This document shows positions 24,049-35,494 of a DNA stretch of 64,000 nt, piece after piece. The notes beneath the pieces are model-generated. The model was not told where the DNA came from. It saw nothing but the letters and a program-made list of their open reading frames with translations, and did no database searches. The DNA lies in the NCBI RefSeq assembly GCF_014529535.1, contig NW_023503307.1, positions 1,109,739 to 1,173,738 of the forward strand. The letters run 5' to 3'. The position numbers and the translations under genes are program-made. This DNA is from Bradysia coprophila. Lineage: Eukaryota; Arthropoda; Insecta; Diptera; Sciaridae. The first letter of the stretch is position 1. Every line of letters begins with the position of its first letter.

Positions 24049-25210
24049 CATTTGATTTGATACTGCTGACAGACAACAAAAATGACCTCGACCGATTCGT
24101 AGAAGAATTTTCAGATGTAGCTCAGGAGGTAGGACTTCGTTTCAACCCCGAGAAATGCGAGCTGTTAATCCGAGATCCAAACAAAGTCGAATTGAACGAT
24201 GTACCAACGCTTCAAGTGGGCAAACTAAACATCAAAGTAGTGGAGAAAATGAAATACTTGGGCACATACATAACCAGCAATCTAAACCGGCCTTTGGTAG
24301 TACGCGACAGAATCAAAATGGCATATAAAATTACGCATTCACTTCTGCCGTTCTTACGCTTGCACAAACTTCCAATGAACTTAATAACGAAAATATACAA
24401 TACCGTTATCGCACCAGTAGCTATATATGGATTGAAAGCATCAACGATGACACGCCGAAACAGAATCTCGCTTACAAATATGGAACGTCAGATACTACGA
24501 ATTATGTCCGATACGTCGAGTGACAAGCCATCCAGCACGCAACCAAAAATAATGCTACAAAATAAAACGATAGTCAAAAGGGTGATGGTTCAACGAATAC
24601 GCTACCACCGGCACATTGAACGAAGACCACACGATCATATTCTTAAAGTCGCGAGACGCTTTCGAATCATATGGGAAGACACATTACTTAAAGAAGCAGC
24701 AAAATCGGGAACCACCGATCTGTTACCAAATGTGGGAGACGACGAATTCGATATGAAAGCTGTAGAACAGGCCATATACGACGGCAATATATCCGAAGAA
24801 GAAGAAGAATAATACCACAAGTTTGTATCGTTATAATCTGTTATTAAATTCTTAACAGCTAAACCTGAGTATTCAAGAAAGGTGAATCTCACAAGGAGAT
24901 CTTAAATAAAGACAATTAATATGAACCATTCTCAGAGCAAACGCACGATAGTCATCATAGATAAAAGGTGAATCTCTCAGAGAGACCGGAAACTCGTCAC
25001 TAATGTGATAGATGGTGAATCTCCCACGGAGATCGGAATAACAACAACAAACTAAACATAAATGTCGTAGTTAGTCGAACTGTACACCAGCTGAGGGTCA
25101 GTTCTTTGTGTGTTTGTCCATTTTCCACATACCTGGTTGGCCTAGCGTAATCTAGGAGGCATAGCAAATGGAATACATCGCTCGCTGGGTATAGTGAAGT
25201 CGGAGTCGGA
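24049..25210 (+). mobile_element. 5'-truncated non-LTR retrotransposon
   Basis: The insertion is bounded by a perfect 20 bp direct repeat (24029-24048 and 25211-25230). Its 5' end begins at about the FADD box of the reverse transcriptase (only D-L-I-L-L remains), the typical outcome of incomplete target-primed reverse transcription. The 3' UTR has three copies of GGTGAATCTC followed by a short complementary GAGAT/GAGAC (24881, 24967, 25014), and the 3' end is a short GTCGGA repeat rather than poly(A). Confidence 0.85.
24057..24812 (+). pseudogene. reverse transcriptase C-terminal fragment
   Basis: About 251 codons open to a TAA. Recognisable RT thumb-side motifs: GLRFNPEKCELL, MKYLGTYIT, YNTVIAPVAIYG and the terminal MERQILRIM helix. 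It ends in a short acidic tail (SEEEEE). There is no endonuclease and no palm domain, so it is a dead copy, but the frame is intact, which suggests a young insertion. The clade is not certain; the GTCGGA tail fits RTE/CR1-like elements. Confidence 0.8.
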
Positions 25211-25230
25211 GTTAACTTAACGCACTTGGA

Positions 25231-27111
25231 GAAACCTTTGCAAAACACTTAAAGATTGAATTTTTCTCACGATGTGTCTAAGAAAACATTTATCACTCGG
25301 TTGCATAATGGTTATTCAAAAGAAAATCATTTTATATGCCTGCCGCATGCGGAAGTTGAACATTACGCAGCACTTTGCCTCCTCCGAAAATGATCCATTA
25401 CATTAAGAATATTTACAGTTCATTTTACGTGAATTCCATCGTGGTAACCAGTTTACACATGGTACAGACAATAAACGAGGATACTTCGGATTCTGCTAAG
25501 TAATTCAATAATTCGGAAACAACCTTGTGATGCTCGCAAACTCACTTTAGAGGGCAGGTCGCGGTTTGTCGCATATCCTTACGGAAGTATATAGAGCACA
25601 CAACGTGAACATAGGTGATCATGAGCGAGAGCGTTCAGACTGGGCGTAAATCGTTCTATTCGGACGTAGAATGATAAATGATGTTTTCGCATATGGGTAA
25701 CTCCAGGGTTAGTTGCGTTACAAATTTCGTAATTTCTGAGGCATAAAGTGAGCTTTATGTGTTGACTATGTTTTGCGGTAACAGATCAGTCTATAAATTT
25801 TCTAAGACTCAGTGCTTTCATGCCAACAAGAATTGGAATTTTTAGCCTGCGAAGTGTCACTTGTGTGATCGAAGAAGTCGGCGGTTAGTTGCACCAAATG
25901 TAAACTGATTTCTGTAAACTTTTTTCCCTGATAGCTATGGTCAAGACGCGCAGTTTAAGTTCAATATGAGGTTGGTAGCCCAAAATTTGTGGGAGATACG
26001 TATATAAAAGTTATATTTTTCGGTGGTCATTAATAGCCATAACTATTTTTTTTCGAAATTGGTGGTTTATGCCCAACAGAAAATTTTGCTTTGGCTCAAA
26101 ACCGTTTAAAAAAAATGGTTACAAAAATTTTCGAGATAACCTCGACGAGTCAAAATTCTAGAATGACACTTATCACCACTGGAAGCTGATTTCATCTACT
26201 TCACTCACCCAACTAACCTGATCGAGCCAAAGGTATTTTTCTCGTGAAGTCATATGCTGTAGCTTTCGAATGACACCGATCTTCAGTTTTTATATGAAAA
26301 AATGTAATTTTGGCAACGTTTGGGTCGAGGTGATTTCACCTTACTTCGAAGCAGAAACCAAAACACTTCTAAAAATTTAATTTCGTGTCATTTGGTGCAA
26401 TTGTGGCATTATAGCGTTCGTTTCTATATGGAAACAAACAGAAATCATTTGAGATTTATTGAGAATATCTTGGAAAGTCGAATACAAACAAACACTTTTT
26501 GGTCATATCTCCCCGAGATGTTATGCCAATGACCTCATATTGGTGTCAAACTACGCGTCGATTTTCGGCCACCGACCTAATGTGGCTTAAACGACGCGTC
26601 TGGTCAACAGAGTTACCCATATAACTGAAGAAAAAACCCGAGGTCGTATGTTGGTTCCGCAAGTTACACCACTCCAAGACCATTGATCAGAACTTTGGTA
26701 TGTTAGGGTTTATTTGGGTTCTCTTCTTTACTTTCCGGATTGTTAAGGTTGTAACATATTGGTTCCTAAAATTCCAGCATCCCATATGGTCGCAGTTCTA
26801 GAATTCAAGGAATTTGAATGATTTGGGTTCCCTTCTAGACTTTGTGGTTTATTGAGTGTATTTGAATTTCCAGCGCCCCAATCCGTAGTTTTTTTCCTGA
26901 ATTATGTTTTATACGAAGATATACAGGTAATTGCGCTATGTGCTTCTCCGCTTTACACAAAATGAGTCATAATGGTGAAAAACATTTCCGTTTCTTTTTT
27001 ATTTTTCTTTTATTACTTCCCAATTTCCCAATTACTAAAAAAACTACATTACGTGAGGCGTCACAGCTATTAATAATTGAACAGCCAAAAATTTGCTTCA
27101 TTTATATGTAA
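25231..27111. other. intergenic DNA, no gene recognised
   Basis: 1.9 kb between the retrotransposon and the 3' end of the ABC transporter. One ORF at 26320-26532 has no homology I recognise. On the minus strand a TTTATT at 27009-27014 (AATAAA in gene sense) is the likely poly(A) signal of the transporter. Confidence 0.5.
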
Positions 27112-30100
27112 TCACATACGTTTATATTTGAGAACCACTAATGTAATCACCAAGAACAATATGATCCACGATACTGTTGAAATGTAACCTAAATATACTT
27201 CCGGTTCGCACAGCCCCCATCCCCTTGCAAGAACACTCCTGAAAGCTGTGGTGGCTTGGGTTAACGGTAAGAAATATGATATGTACCTGATCGCAATACA
27301 GTTAATCGTCCAATGTTCAATAAATTTTCAAATGAAAGTCTAATGGCAATTACCTCAATATTAACGGCATTCCTTCTATGGGCCAAACCACACCGCTAAG
27401 TAACATTATTGGATAAAACGAGCCTATTGCTAGTGGAAATGCACTGTGTTCTGTTTCACAAATTGCCGATATAAGAAATCCGAAGCACATGCCATTCATG
27501 CCTTGCAACAAAGTTATACCGATGGCCAGGAATGTACTTCCAATGCATGATATTCTGAACACTACCAGCACGAAAATCAACACCAAAGCCGTCTGGCCAC
27601 ACATAGCAACAAATTGAGTGATTACTTGTGAAAATAGAATTTCACTGGACGACACACCAGCCACCCAAGATCGATCCCAGAGGCCCTCAGCTCTTTCTAC
27701 GATCAACGTGGTTGCTGTTAACGCAACCGCCAAAAAGAATATAATGCTAACGGGGATAGAAGGTGAATTCAACGTAATCACTGAATTTTTGTTTGTTTCG
27801 TTCCGAGCCACTTACGTTAGTACAATGCCAGGAACAGCAAAATCAGTGAACGTTGACGTGCTGCTACCATAAATTGGCTCATTAGTTCGAATTGGTACAT
27901 TGCCCAACTTCGGATTGTTATCACAGTCTTTTAAAAGGCCTTGAGAGAAGTCTAAGTAGGTCATTTGTATGTCACGATTCATTAAAGATGATATTTGTTG
28001 ATTAGACAAGTCAAACCACATCTGGATTTCGGATTGATCCAATACTTCATCACTAGCGGTTCGCCCTGTAAATAATCTATTATTTTCAAAGAAACTGTGA
28101 ATTGCGTGACCGCAACGACAAACCCAGAAGCATTCGACCAACCATCGCAACTGAGAAATTTGCATTAAAATAAATTGCGGCCCATGCTTGACCGGTTTTA
28201 ACAGCCTCAATAGCAGACTCCGAATCGTTATGATACTGTCGTAGATAACTTGGATTCAAAAGGCTCAAGTATCGACAAGAGAGTCTTTGGAAATGACATC
28301 CTGGTTCGAAGTTACATTCCTATTTGGAGACGAAAAACCCATATAAGTCGAACAGATGAAGAGATCAATTTGGTATTCAATCTACCGTTCCATTCACTTC
28401 CATATTTGCAATTGCCAACGTTAATCCATGTGGATCACGTCCAATTGCTAAGCAGAAAATCACTATCTGTACAATGGGTGCGAGAAAACAGAACAACAGT
28501 ATAGGGAGATTGCGCCATATTCGCAAGAAATTTTTTTTCAACAAGGCACGTTGTTTCCTCCTGAACGTAACCTGAAAACAGATCGAAAAATAAGGCATTT
28601 TGATATACTAAAAAGGTGGATTTACTTTGTTCATGCTTTTTTCCTCGGAAAAATCGTCAAATTGAATGTCCCTTAAATTTGGAACCAATGCGGAAATTGA
28701 GCCATTAAGCTAAACGAACATAATTGAACAATGAGATTTCTGGCAAGGTGAATTATCAATCCGATCTCACTTACACCAAATGAAGACTGATTATTATTGC
28801 TGCTGGTTATCAGCACTTCTTTGCTTTGGTAAAAATTTAAACCTATGACACCACTGTCTTGACTGATATAAACTGGTGCATCCAGCTTGTTCCTGAAACC
28901 TGACGAGCTGCTGCAAATGGAGGAGAATGGATAAATCGAATGGCGGCGGAATTTCAATCGGGAAATATTCTTTCGTGTATCTACCTAATGTTCAATTCTG
29001 AAACTTCGTTGGAAGTGCCCTGTTTCCGTGACAACTTCAAAAAAATACTTTCTAAATTAGTACAGCTATACATCGCCATCAGTGTCTGTGGCGATTCTTC
29101 AGCTAGAAATCTTCCGGATCTCATCAATCCAATCTAAATTGGAAAGCCAGGGATCCGTCAATAATTACATATTCATATTTGGTATCTGTATTTTACCATG
29201 TGAGCTTGTCGAGCCTCTTCAATGTAATGCGTGGTAATAATAATGGTTTTCTGGGCAGTTTTGCTGAGATGACTAAGATGATTCCAAATATTCTGGCGCA
29301 GCAACGGATCAACCCCAACGGTCGGTTCATCTAATATAAGTAAGTCGGGATCATGAAGCAATGCTACTGCAAAAGAAACACGTCGCTGCTGACCGCCGCT
29401 TAGATTTTTTATGAAACGATTTTGCGATGGTAAATCTAGAAAATCTAAGAGAAACTGCAGACGCTCGTAAATTTTGTTCGTTTTCATTCCGAATATCCAG
29501 CCGAAGTACAGCATCGTTTCTTTGATAGTAAATTCACCGTACAATGCTAGTTCTTGAGGCATATAACCGACTCGCTTTCCAGGAGCACCAACATCTGTTT
29601 CAAAATTTATCGATTATTTTGTTGTTGAAATTTCACATTCGGCATCCGTACCTTTTGTACCTGACTCTCCACCAAGAATCCATATTTTACCTGAGTCCAA
29701 TTTTCTTCTGTTAACTATACAGGATAACAAAGTAGTTTTTCCGCAACCTGATGCACCGAGAAGCCCATATCTGGAAGTATACAGTGACTTATGGATGGAA
29801 AAACTAATAGAATTCAATTTTTTTTCGAGTACTACGGGTCGATTTCTACTATATACAGATCGACCCTTTTTGATTTGTTTGTAATTCAAGTAAAGATACA
29901 CTAAACAGCCTCTAAACAGACTGTTTGAAAATAGCTATCTCAGCCAGACAGTAACAAGTTTAAAAATAGTCGAACGTCCTCAAAATACGCGTTTAACAGG
30001 TGCGAAAATGTAAGAGTTTTTATATTTTTTAATATTTTATCTCTATAAGGCATAATAGACCTATAGTCGATTAAATCTATCACCGCAACGTTTTTACGAC

Positions 30101-30244
30101 AACTTACATAGTCCCTTTAGCTACTGTCATATTGAGATTAAGAAGAACTGGATTCGGTTTCGACTTGCTGCCATACTGTTTGAAAGCGTTGCGGACTGAT
30201 ACTGCTGGTTGCATTTGATTGTAAGCTTGCCCGCTACTGTCCAT
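27112..30244 (-). CDS. ABCH-subfamily ABC transporter (half transporter)
   Basis: Membrane exporter of the arthropod ABCH group, whose studied members (such as Snustorr) move lipids to the cuticle barrier; substrate here is unknown. Eleven exons join in frame to 736 aa: 30244-30108, 29770-29652, 29594-29197, 29133-28985, 28910-28775, 28709-28626, 28571-28398, 28319-28124, 28065-27816, 27746-27354, 27286-27112. Nucleotide-binding domain first: Walker A GASGCGKT (51-58), Q-loop MPQE (97-100), signature LSGGQ (150-154), Walker B LLILDEP (170-176), H-loop H208 (TTHY). Then a membrane domain: first helix at about 364-384 (LLFCFLAPIVQIVIFCLAIG), a Cys-bearing extracellular loop, and the remaining helices in exons 10 and 11. 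All key ATPase residues are present. The NBD-TMD order and lack of a second half fit ABCG/ABCH. The start codon is the first ATG of an exon that begins MDSSGQAYNQMQPAVSVRNA. Confidence 0.92.
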
Positions 30245-30607
30245 ATTTCGTTCAACTGATTTACTGCAACTAATAAATAAACAAGAAGAAGATCGTAAAG
30301 CATATCCTTTTCTTGTCGTTTTACCAAAATAATTATTAGATTCAAATCCATCGGTGTTTTACCTCTTCATATTTTCGCATTTTTCTATTGTATGCATGTC
30401 TCTACTGAAATTTGTCACCATTTGCAATATAATTCTTATCGATCGAAAATGTGATCAAATACTGACATCGAAACATTTGTCCCAATAAAGCATCTCATCG
30501 TGTTATAAATTTTTTACTTTATTTTATTATGTACATACATATTTTACAAACATGTCGATATAAATAGCCATAGTTTGGATATCGTAGACGACTTGAAAAC
30601 AGAAATT

Positions 30608-30631
30608 TATCTCTCTCTCTCTCTCTCTATC
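30608..30631. repeat. (CT)n microsatellite
   Basis: About twelve perfect TC/CT units. Confidence 0.8.
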
Positions 30632-31666
30632 CTAATTTTCCCAAATACGTAGTTTTCCAGCTTTTTGAAATTGATAGATTTTCGCCCATTCCTTGCTGCC
30701 CCAGCAAAACCTACTGTTTCAAAGTAACTCATGGATTAGTAAATTTTGTTCTGAGAAAATATACTTTTGTCTTTCAACTTGATCTGCAATCATGATCAGC
30801 GATATTTCTTTGATAGATAAGTTGTGCAAAAATTCGGATCTATTTTGGAATCCAGTTAGAGTTACACTCACCTCAAAATAATTAGCAATAAATTCATGGC
30901 TTTAGTGGTTTTTCTTCAATTCAACTTCTCATCAGTTGTTCTCCGTGTAAGCAGTAAATTCGAGCATAAAGGGAATCGTACTGGCATGCGAAACGTGAGC
31001 GACTAAGAAAAACAGAGGGTCCCATGAACATTGCTACGTATTTTGAGGTGAGTGTATAACATTTTATTTTAAATTGATTCAATTGAAATGAGGATGAAAC
31101 ACAGATGTTCAAGTTACAGCGTCACCACTTAAAACGAAGCCGTTGAAAAACATTCGTAACAGGCGTTTCATATATTGTATACCTTGAATATATTTAATTT
31201 TTAATATTGTGATAAAAAGTTGACAAAATAAATTGTTTGTCAAACACAAACTTGACAAACGTCGACGTCTAAACTTCTTACACCATTTTTGTTTCCACAA
31301 CAAAGAGTTTTCGAAAAAATAATATTCTTCTCTTATTGAGGACCGACTCCTTAAAGCCTACAATGGAGATTGAAACCTTTGGATCCATGGCGAATTTAAA
31401 AAGGAAACCTAAAGGACGAAGGTGACTCAATCACGGATCACTATGGGTCCGAAATCAAAAATTTGACCAAAGAAAATTTTACTCAAAAATAGGAGTTACA
31501 ATAAACAGATGTTGTGGAAACCTCACCACTCTAATGAAAGTAGATAAACGGAATCATATAACCGAAAATAGGTCACGGGAATATCTATTTTCATATTTCA
31601 TACTCGCTCTATTTCAGCACTACTCCTAGCGCCTCCAAATATTTTCTATGTTCATGCTATGACATA

Positions 31667-31869
31667 TTTTTGGCCATGACATTCTCCAAATCGAATTGTA
31701 TAATAATGATCCAATTAATGAAGAAAAATTTAGATTGTCAATTTTTCTTCATTCAGCCAAAAATGCGTCACCAATGCTTCACGGTGAAAGGTCGATTTAA
31801 ATGTTTAAGCCAAAACTTTGTCGACTTGTCGGTTTTCCAGTCTATGTGAAGAATGTCTTGGCCAAAAAA
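31667..31869. mobile_element. miniature inverted-repeat element, GGCCAAGACATTC family
   Basis: Left end TTTTGGCCATGACATTC and right end GAATGTCTTGGCCAAAA are inverted copies. The interior shares CCAAAAATG..G.C..C..TGCTTCACGGTGAAA with the element at 63812-63994, so both belong to one family. No coding capacity. Confidence 0.6.
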
Positions 31870-32171
31870 TTATTAATTTGAGTTCTGCCACATTGGCTAT
31901 GCTGACCTATTATTGATGATTTAAATTTCACAGTTAAAAATTTGGCCCATCTAAATCAGTTATTACTTGAACTTATCCCCAAATGAGTAATCCTTAGTTT
32001 AATTAAATTTTAATCTTTTATGCTCTGAATTTTGACACTTGTTTACTATGCGTTGAAATGAAAATCTAATTTTAATACGATCGCAATGTTATTTGTAGTG
32101 GTATAAAAACGTATAATTCGAATCCATTCTACTTATACTTCAGAAAAAAAAATAAACCTTTTTCTTTTAAT

Positions 32172-32240
32172 TGACGAGATTTGAACCCGGGATCTCCTGC
32201 ACTCCAGTCGACGGTAAGATCACTTAACTGCCACAATTTG
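32172..32240 (-). repeat. tRNA-derived SINE-like segment
   Basis: On the minus strand a box A-like GTGGCAGTTAAGTGATC (32234 downward) is followed about 35 bp later by CCCGGGTTCAAATCTCG, which is a good box B/T-loop. The 5' acceptor stem does not pair, so it is not a tRNA gene. A T-run typical of a pol III stop follows. Fits a SINE head. Confidence 0.5.
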
Positions 32241-33124
32241 TTCTTAATACCAACGTGGCTTATTTTGAACCGTTGTTTCAAGGAAACTAATTCATCGTGG
32301 GATTAAAATGGGGATTAAATGCAAATTGCCAGATGGTATGATCGTCAGTTCAAAAGTCACAATGGTTTTCATGGTTTTCATTTTTATATTCTTCTGTAGT
32401 TTTTTTACCATTTGTTTTATAAAGTATTCAACAATTTAAATTCAAAAATTCCTAGATTGGTTTAGAGATTTCTTGAAAGTTTTAGAATCTTTACAGACAG
32501 ACTTAAAATTTTTATACTTAGCCTAGTGTAACGCAAGGCAGAATAAAGCATCGGAAGTCTCATTGAAACATTTTAAGACCAAATTAATTTGTTTCAATTC
32601 AATTTTCTCTCATAAACGTATCTTGTTCTCAAAAATCGTGTGCGAACCAAATAAACACAAATTATCGTCGTTCAATCCCCAGTATTATTGTTTAGTCCCA
32701 CTTTTAACCCCTGAAGAAATTACATTTTTACAATTTTTAGCAAGGATTCAAAACCTAATCCCGAAAGAATTAATTTGGCGACATGTATTATCACCCGGGG
32801 AATTATCCCCCAGACTGGAATTATCACCCGGGGAATTAACGCCCAGGAATTATCACCCAGGTCAATTGGAACTATCACCCGAGGAATTAACGCCCAGGCA
32901 TTATCACCCAGGTCAATTAGAACTATCACCCGGGGAATTAACGGCCAGGCATTAACACCCAGCTATGTGAGAATGATTTCTCAGCAGTTTGTAGCTTAGA
33001 AATTATTAACCAGTGAATTGGGAATTATCACCCGGGGAATTAACGCCCAGGAATTATCACCCAGATCATTAGGAATTATCACCCGGGGAATTAACGACCA
33101 GGCATTATCACCAAGCTATCTGAG

Positions 33125-33855
33125 GAGTCATGCTTAATAAGTCTAGTTAATTGTGCATCATCTTAAAGGCATGCACAATTAGTCTAGTTAATTGTGCATC
33201 GTCTTAAAGGCATGCAAAAATAGTCTAGTTAATTGTGCATCGTCATAAAGGCATGCACAATTAGTCTAGTTAATTGTGCATCGTCGTAAAGGCATGCACA
33301 ATTAGTCTAGTTAATTGTGCATCGTCATAAAGGCATGCACAATTAGTCTAGTTAATTGTGCATCGTCTTAAAGGCATGCACAAATAGTCTAGTTAATTGT
33401 GCATCGTCTTAAAGGCATGCACAAATAGTCTAGTTAATTGTGCATCGTCTTAAAAGCATGCACAATAACTCTAGTTAATTGTGCATCGTCTTAAAGGCAT
33501 GCACAAATAGTCTAGTTAATTATGCATCGTCATAAAGGCATACACAATTAGTTCAATTAATTGTGCATCGCCTAAGAGGCATGCACAATTAGTCTAGTTA
33601 ATTGTGCATCGTCTTAAAGGCATGTACAATTAGTCTAGTTAATTGTGCATCGTCTTAAAGGCATGCACAATTAGTCTAGTTAATTGTGCATCGTCTTAAA
33701 GGCATGCACAATTAGGCTAGTTAATTGTGCATTGTCTTAAAGGCATACACAATTAGTTCAATTAATTGTGCATCGCCTAAGAGGCATGCACAATTAGTCT
33801 AGTTAATTGTGCATCGTTTTAGAGGCATGCACAATTAGTCTAGTTAATTGTGCTG
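33125..33855 (+). repeat. 41 bp tandem array, left arm
   Basis: About 18 copies of a unit that contains ATGCACAATTA, GTCTAG and TTAATTGTGCAT, then CGTCTTAAAGGC. Each unit is itself a perfect or near-perfect palindrome (TGCACAATTA/TAATTGTGCA), so every copy can form a hairpin. Divergence between copies is low. Confidence 0.9.
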
Positions 33856-33861
33856 CACATA

Positions 33862-34010
33862 GGGCTCGGAACAGATCGGTTTTAGAGGATCTGAAATCTG
33901 AAAATGCGAATCTGCAAATTTTCAGATCAGATCGAGCGTGAAAATAATCTGATTTGATCTGAAAAATGCAGATACGCCATTTCAGATTTCAGATCAGTTT
34001 GATCTGCGAA
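33862..34010 (+). repeat. CTCGGAACAG repeat with degenerate AGATCTGA units
   Basis: Starts GGGCTCGGAACAGATCGG and continues as degenerate CAGATCTGAAA units in both senses. Related to the segment at 40146-40396. It sits in the loop of the foldback element. Confidence 0.5.
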
Positions 34011-34439
34011 ATTATTAAATTCGTGAAATTACAAGGGATATTCGTTTTAACCAGCAATAATTCAAACGAGTAATGATAGGAAGTCGACATTCTTCGAGAA
34101 AATTTTGCGCCGAGTTGATTTGAAACCCATTACGAAGGTTGTACCGTTATCGTTGACCGAAAGGCATAGTTTCATCGACCGAAAGTACTTGTAGATGATC
34201 AGCCCAGTATGGAGAGTATTGAGGTGAGCTTTTACATCGGCTGTCGTGAGTTCCTTTACTAAGTTTAAGGTGTTGACGACTAGGAGTATTGACTACTGTA
34301 AACGTCGTATGAACAAGACGATGCTGACTAGAAAAGTGTAGGATCAATTTCCTCGGTCCAAGCTCTTATTTGTGTCATTTCGGGTAAAACCTAAAAACTT
34401 CCAGTGATATACAGATCATTTATTCGAAAGTGTACACAC

Positions 34440-35025
34440 GATGCAAAATTAACTAGACTGATTGTGCATGCCTTTAAGACGATGCACAATTAATTATACT
34501 ATTTGTGCATGCCTTTATGACGATGCACAATTAACTAGACTATTTGTGCATGCCTTTAAGATGATGCACAATTAACTAGAATTATTGTGCATGTCTTTAA
34601 GACAATGCACAATTAACTATACTAATTGTGCATGCCTTAATGACGATGCACAATTAACTAGACTATTTGTGCATGCCTTTAAGACGATGCACAATTAACT
34701 AGACTAATTGTGCATGTCTTTCAGACGATGCACGATTAACTAGACTAATTGTGGATGCCTCTAAGACGATACACAATTAACTAGACTATTTGTGCATGCC
34801 TTTTAGACGATACACAATTAACTAGACTATTTGTGCATGCCTTTAAGACGATGCACAATTAACTAGACTAATTGTGCATGTCTCTAAGACTATGCAAACT
34901 AAACTAGACTAATTGTGCATGCCTTTAAGACAATTGTGCATGCCTCTAAGACGATGCACAATTAACTAGACTAATTGTGGATGCCTTTAAGACGATGCAC
35001 AATTAACTAGACTTATTAAGCATGA
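34440..35025 (-). repeat. 41 bp tandem array, right arm
   Basis: About 14 copies of the same unit as the left arm, in the opposite orientation (GCATGCCTTTAAGACGATG..). Slightly more divergent than the left array, with one partial unit near 34930. Confidence 0.88.
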
Positions 35026-35494
35026 CTCCTCAGATAGCTGGGTGATAATGCCTGGTCGTTAATTCCCCGGTTGATAATTCCTAATGATCTGGGTGATAAT
35101 TCCTGGGCGTTAATTCCCCGGGTGATAATTCACAATTCACTGGTTAATAATTTAATTCTAAGCTACAAACTGCTGAGAAATCATTCTCACATAGCTGGGT
35201 GTTAATGCCTGGGCGTTAATTCCCCGGGTGATAGTTCCAATTGACCTGGATGTTAATGCCCGGGCGTTAATTCCCCGGGTGATAATTCCAATTGACCTGG
35301 GTGATAATGCCTGGGTGTTAATTCCCCGGGTGATAATTCCAATTGATCTGGGTGATAATGCCTGGGTGTTAATTCCCCGGGTGATAATTCCTAATGATCT
35401 GGGTGGTAATTCCTGGGCGTTAATTCCCCGGGTGATAATTCCAATTTAATTTTAGTTTTTTCAGTCTGGGGGATAATTCCCCGGGTGATAATAC

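Larger units (their letters stand above)
30245..32785. other. intergenic DNA with microsatellite and small repeats
   Basis: Upstream flank of the ABCH gene. Holds a CT microsatellite (30608-30631), a miniature element (31667-31869) and a tRNA-like segment (32172-32240). ORFs at 30921-31303 give no recognisable protein. Confidence 0.5.
32786..35494. mobile_element. foldback-type element with tandem-repeat arms
   Basis: 2.7 kb near-palindrome. Left arm: 32786-33122, GC-richer units with ATCACCCGGGGAATTA and ACGCCCAGG; then 33125-33855, about 18 units of 41 bp. Right arm: the same 41 bp units in opposite sense (about 34440-35025), then the ATCACCCGGGG units inverted (35035-35494). The outermost about 32 bp of both ends are identical in inverse orientation and start TATTATCACCCGGGG. 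The central 580 bp (33856-34439) is unique. The ends fit a TA or similar short duplication. No transposase. Architecture is that of Drosophila FB/Galileo-type foldback elements; relation to these is inference. Confidence 0.85.

Noticed and set aside
32172..32240. Functional tRNA gene
   Set aside because: Box A and B are present, but no acceptor stem or proper anticodon arm pairs.
32563..32955. 130-codon ORF with repeated LSPGELTPR
   Set aside because: Product of the tandem ATCACCCGGGG repeat of the foldback element, not a gene.
33125..33855. CRISPR-like look of regular direct repeats
   Set aside because: No unique spacers between repeats; units are contiguous palindromic copies in a eukaryotic genome.
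35228..35449. ORF with repeated IPRVIIPIDLGDN
   Set aside because: Translation of the same repeat in the right arm.
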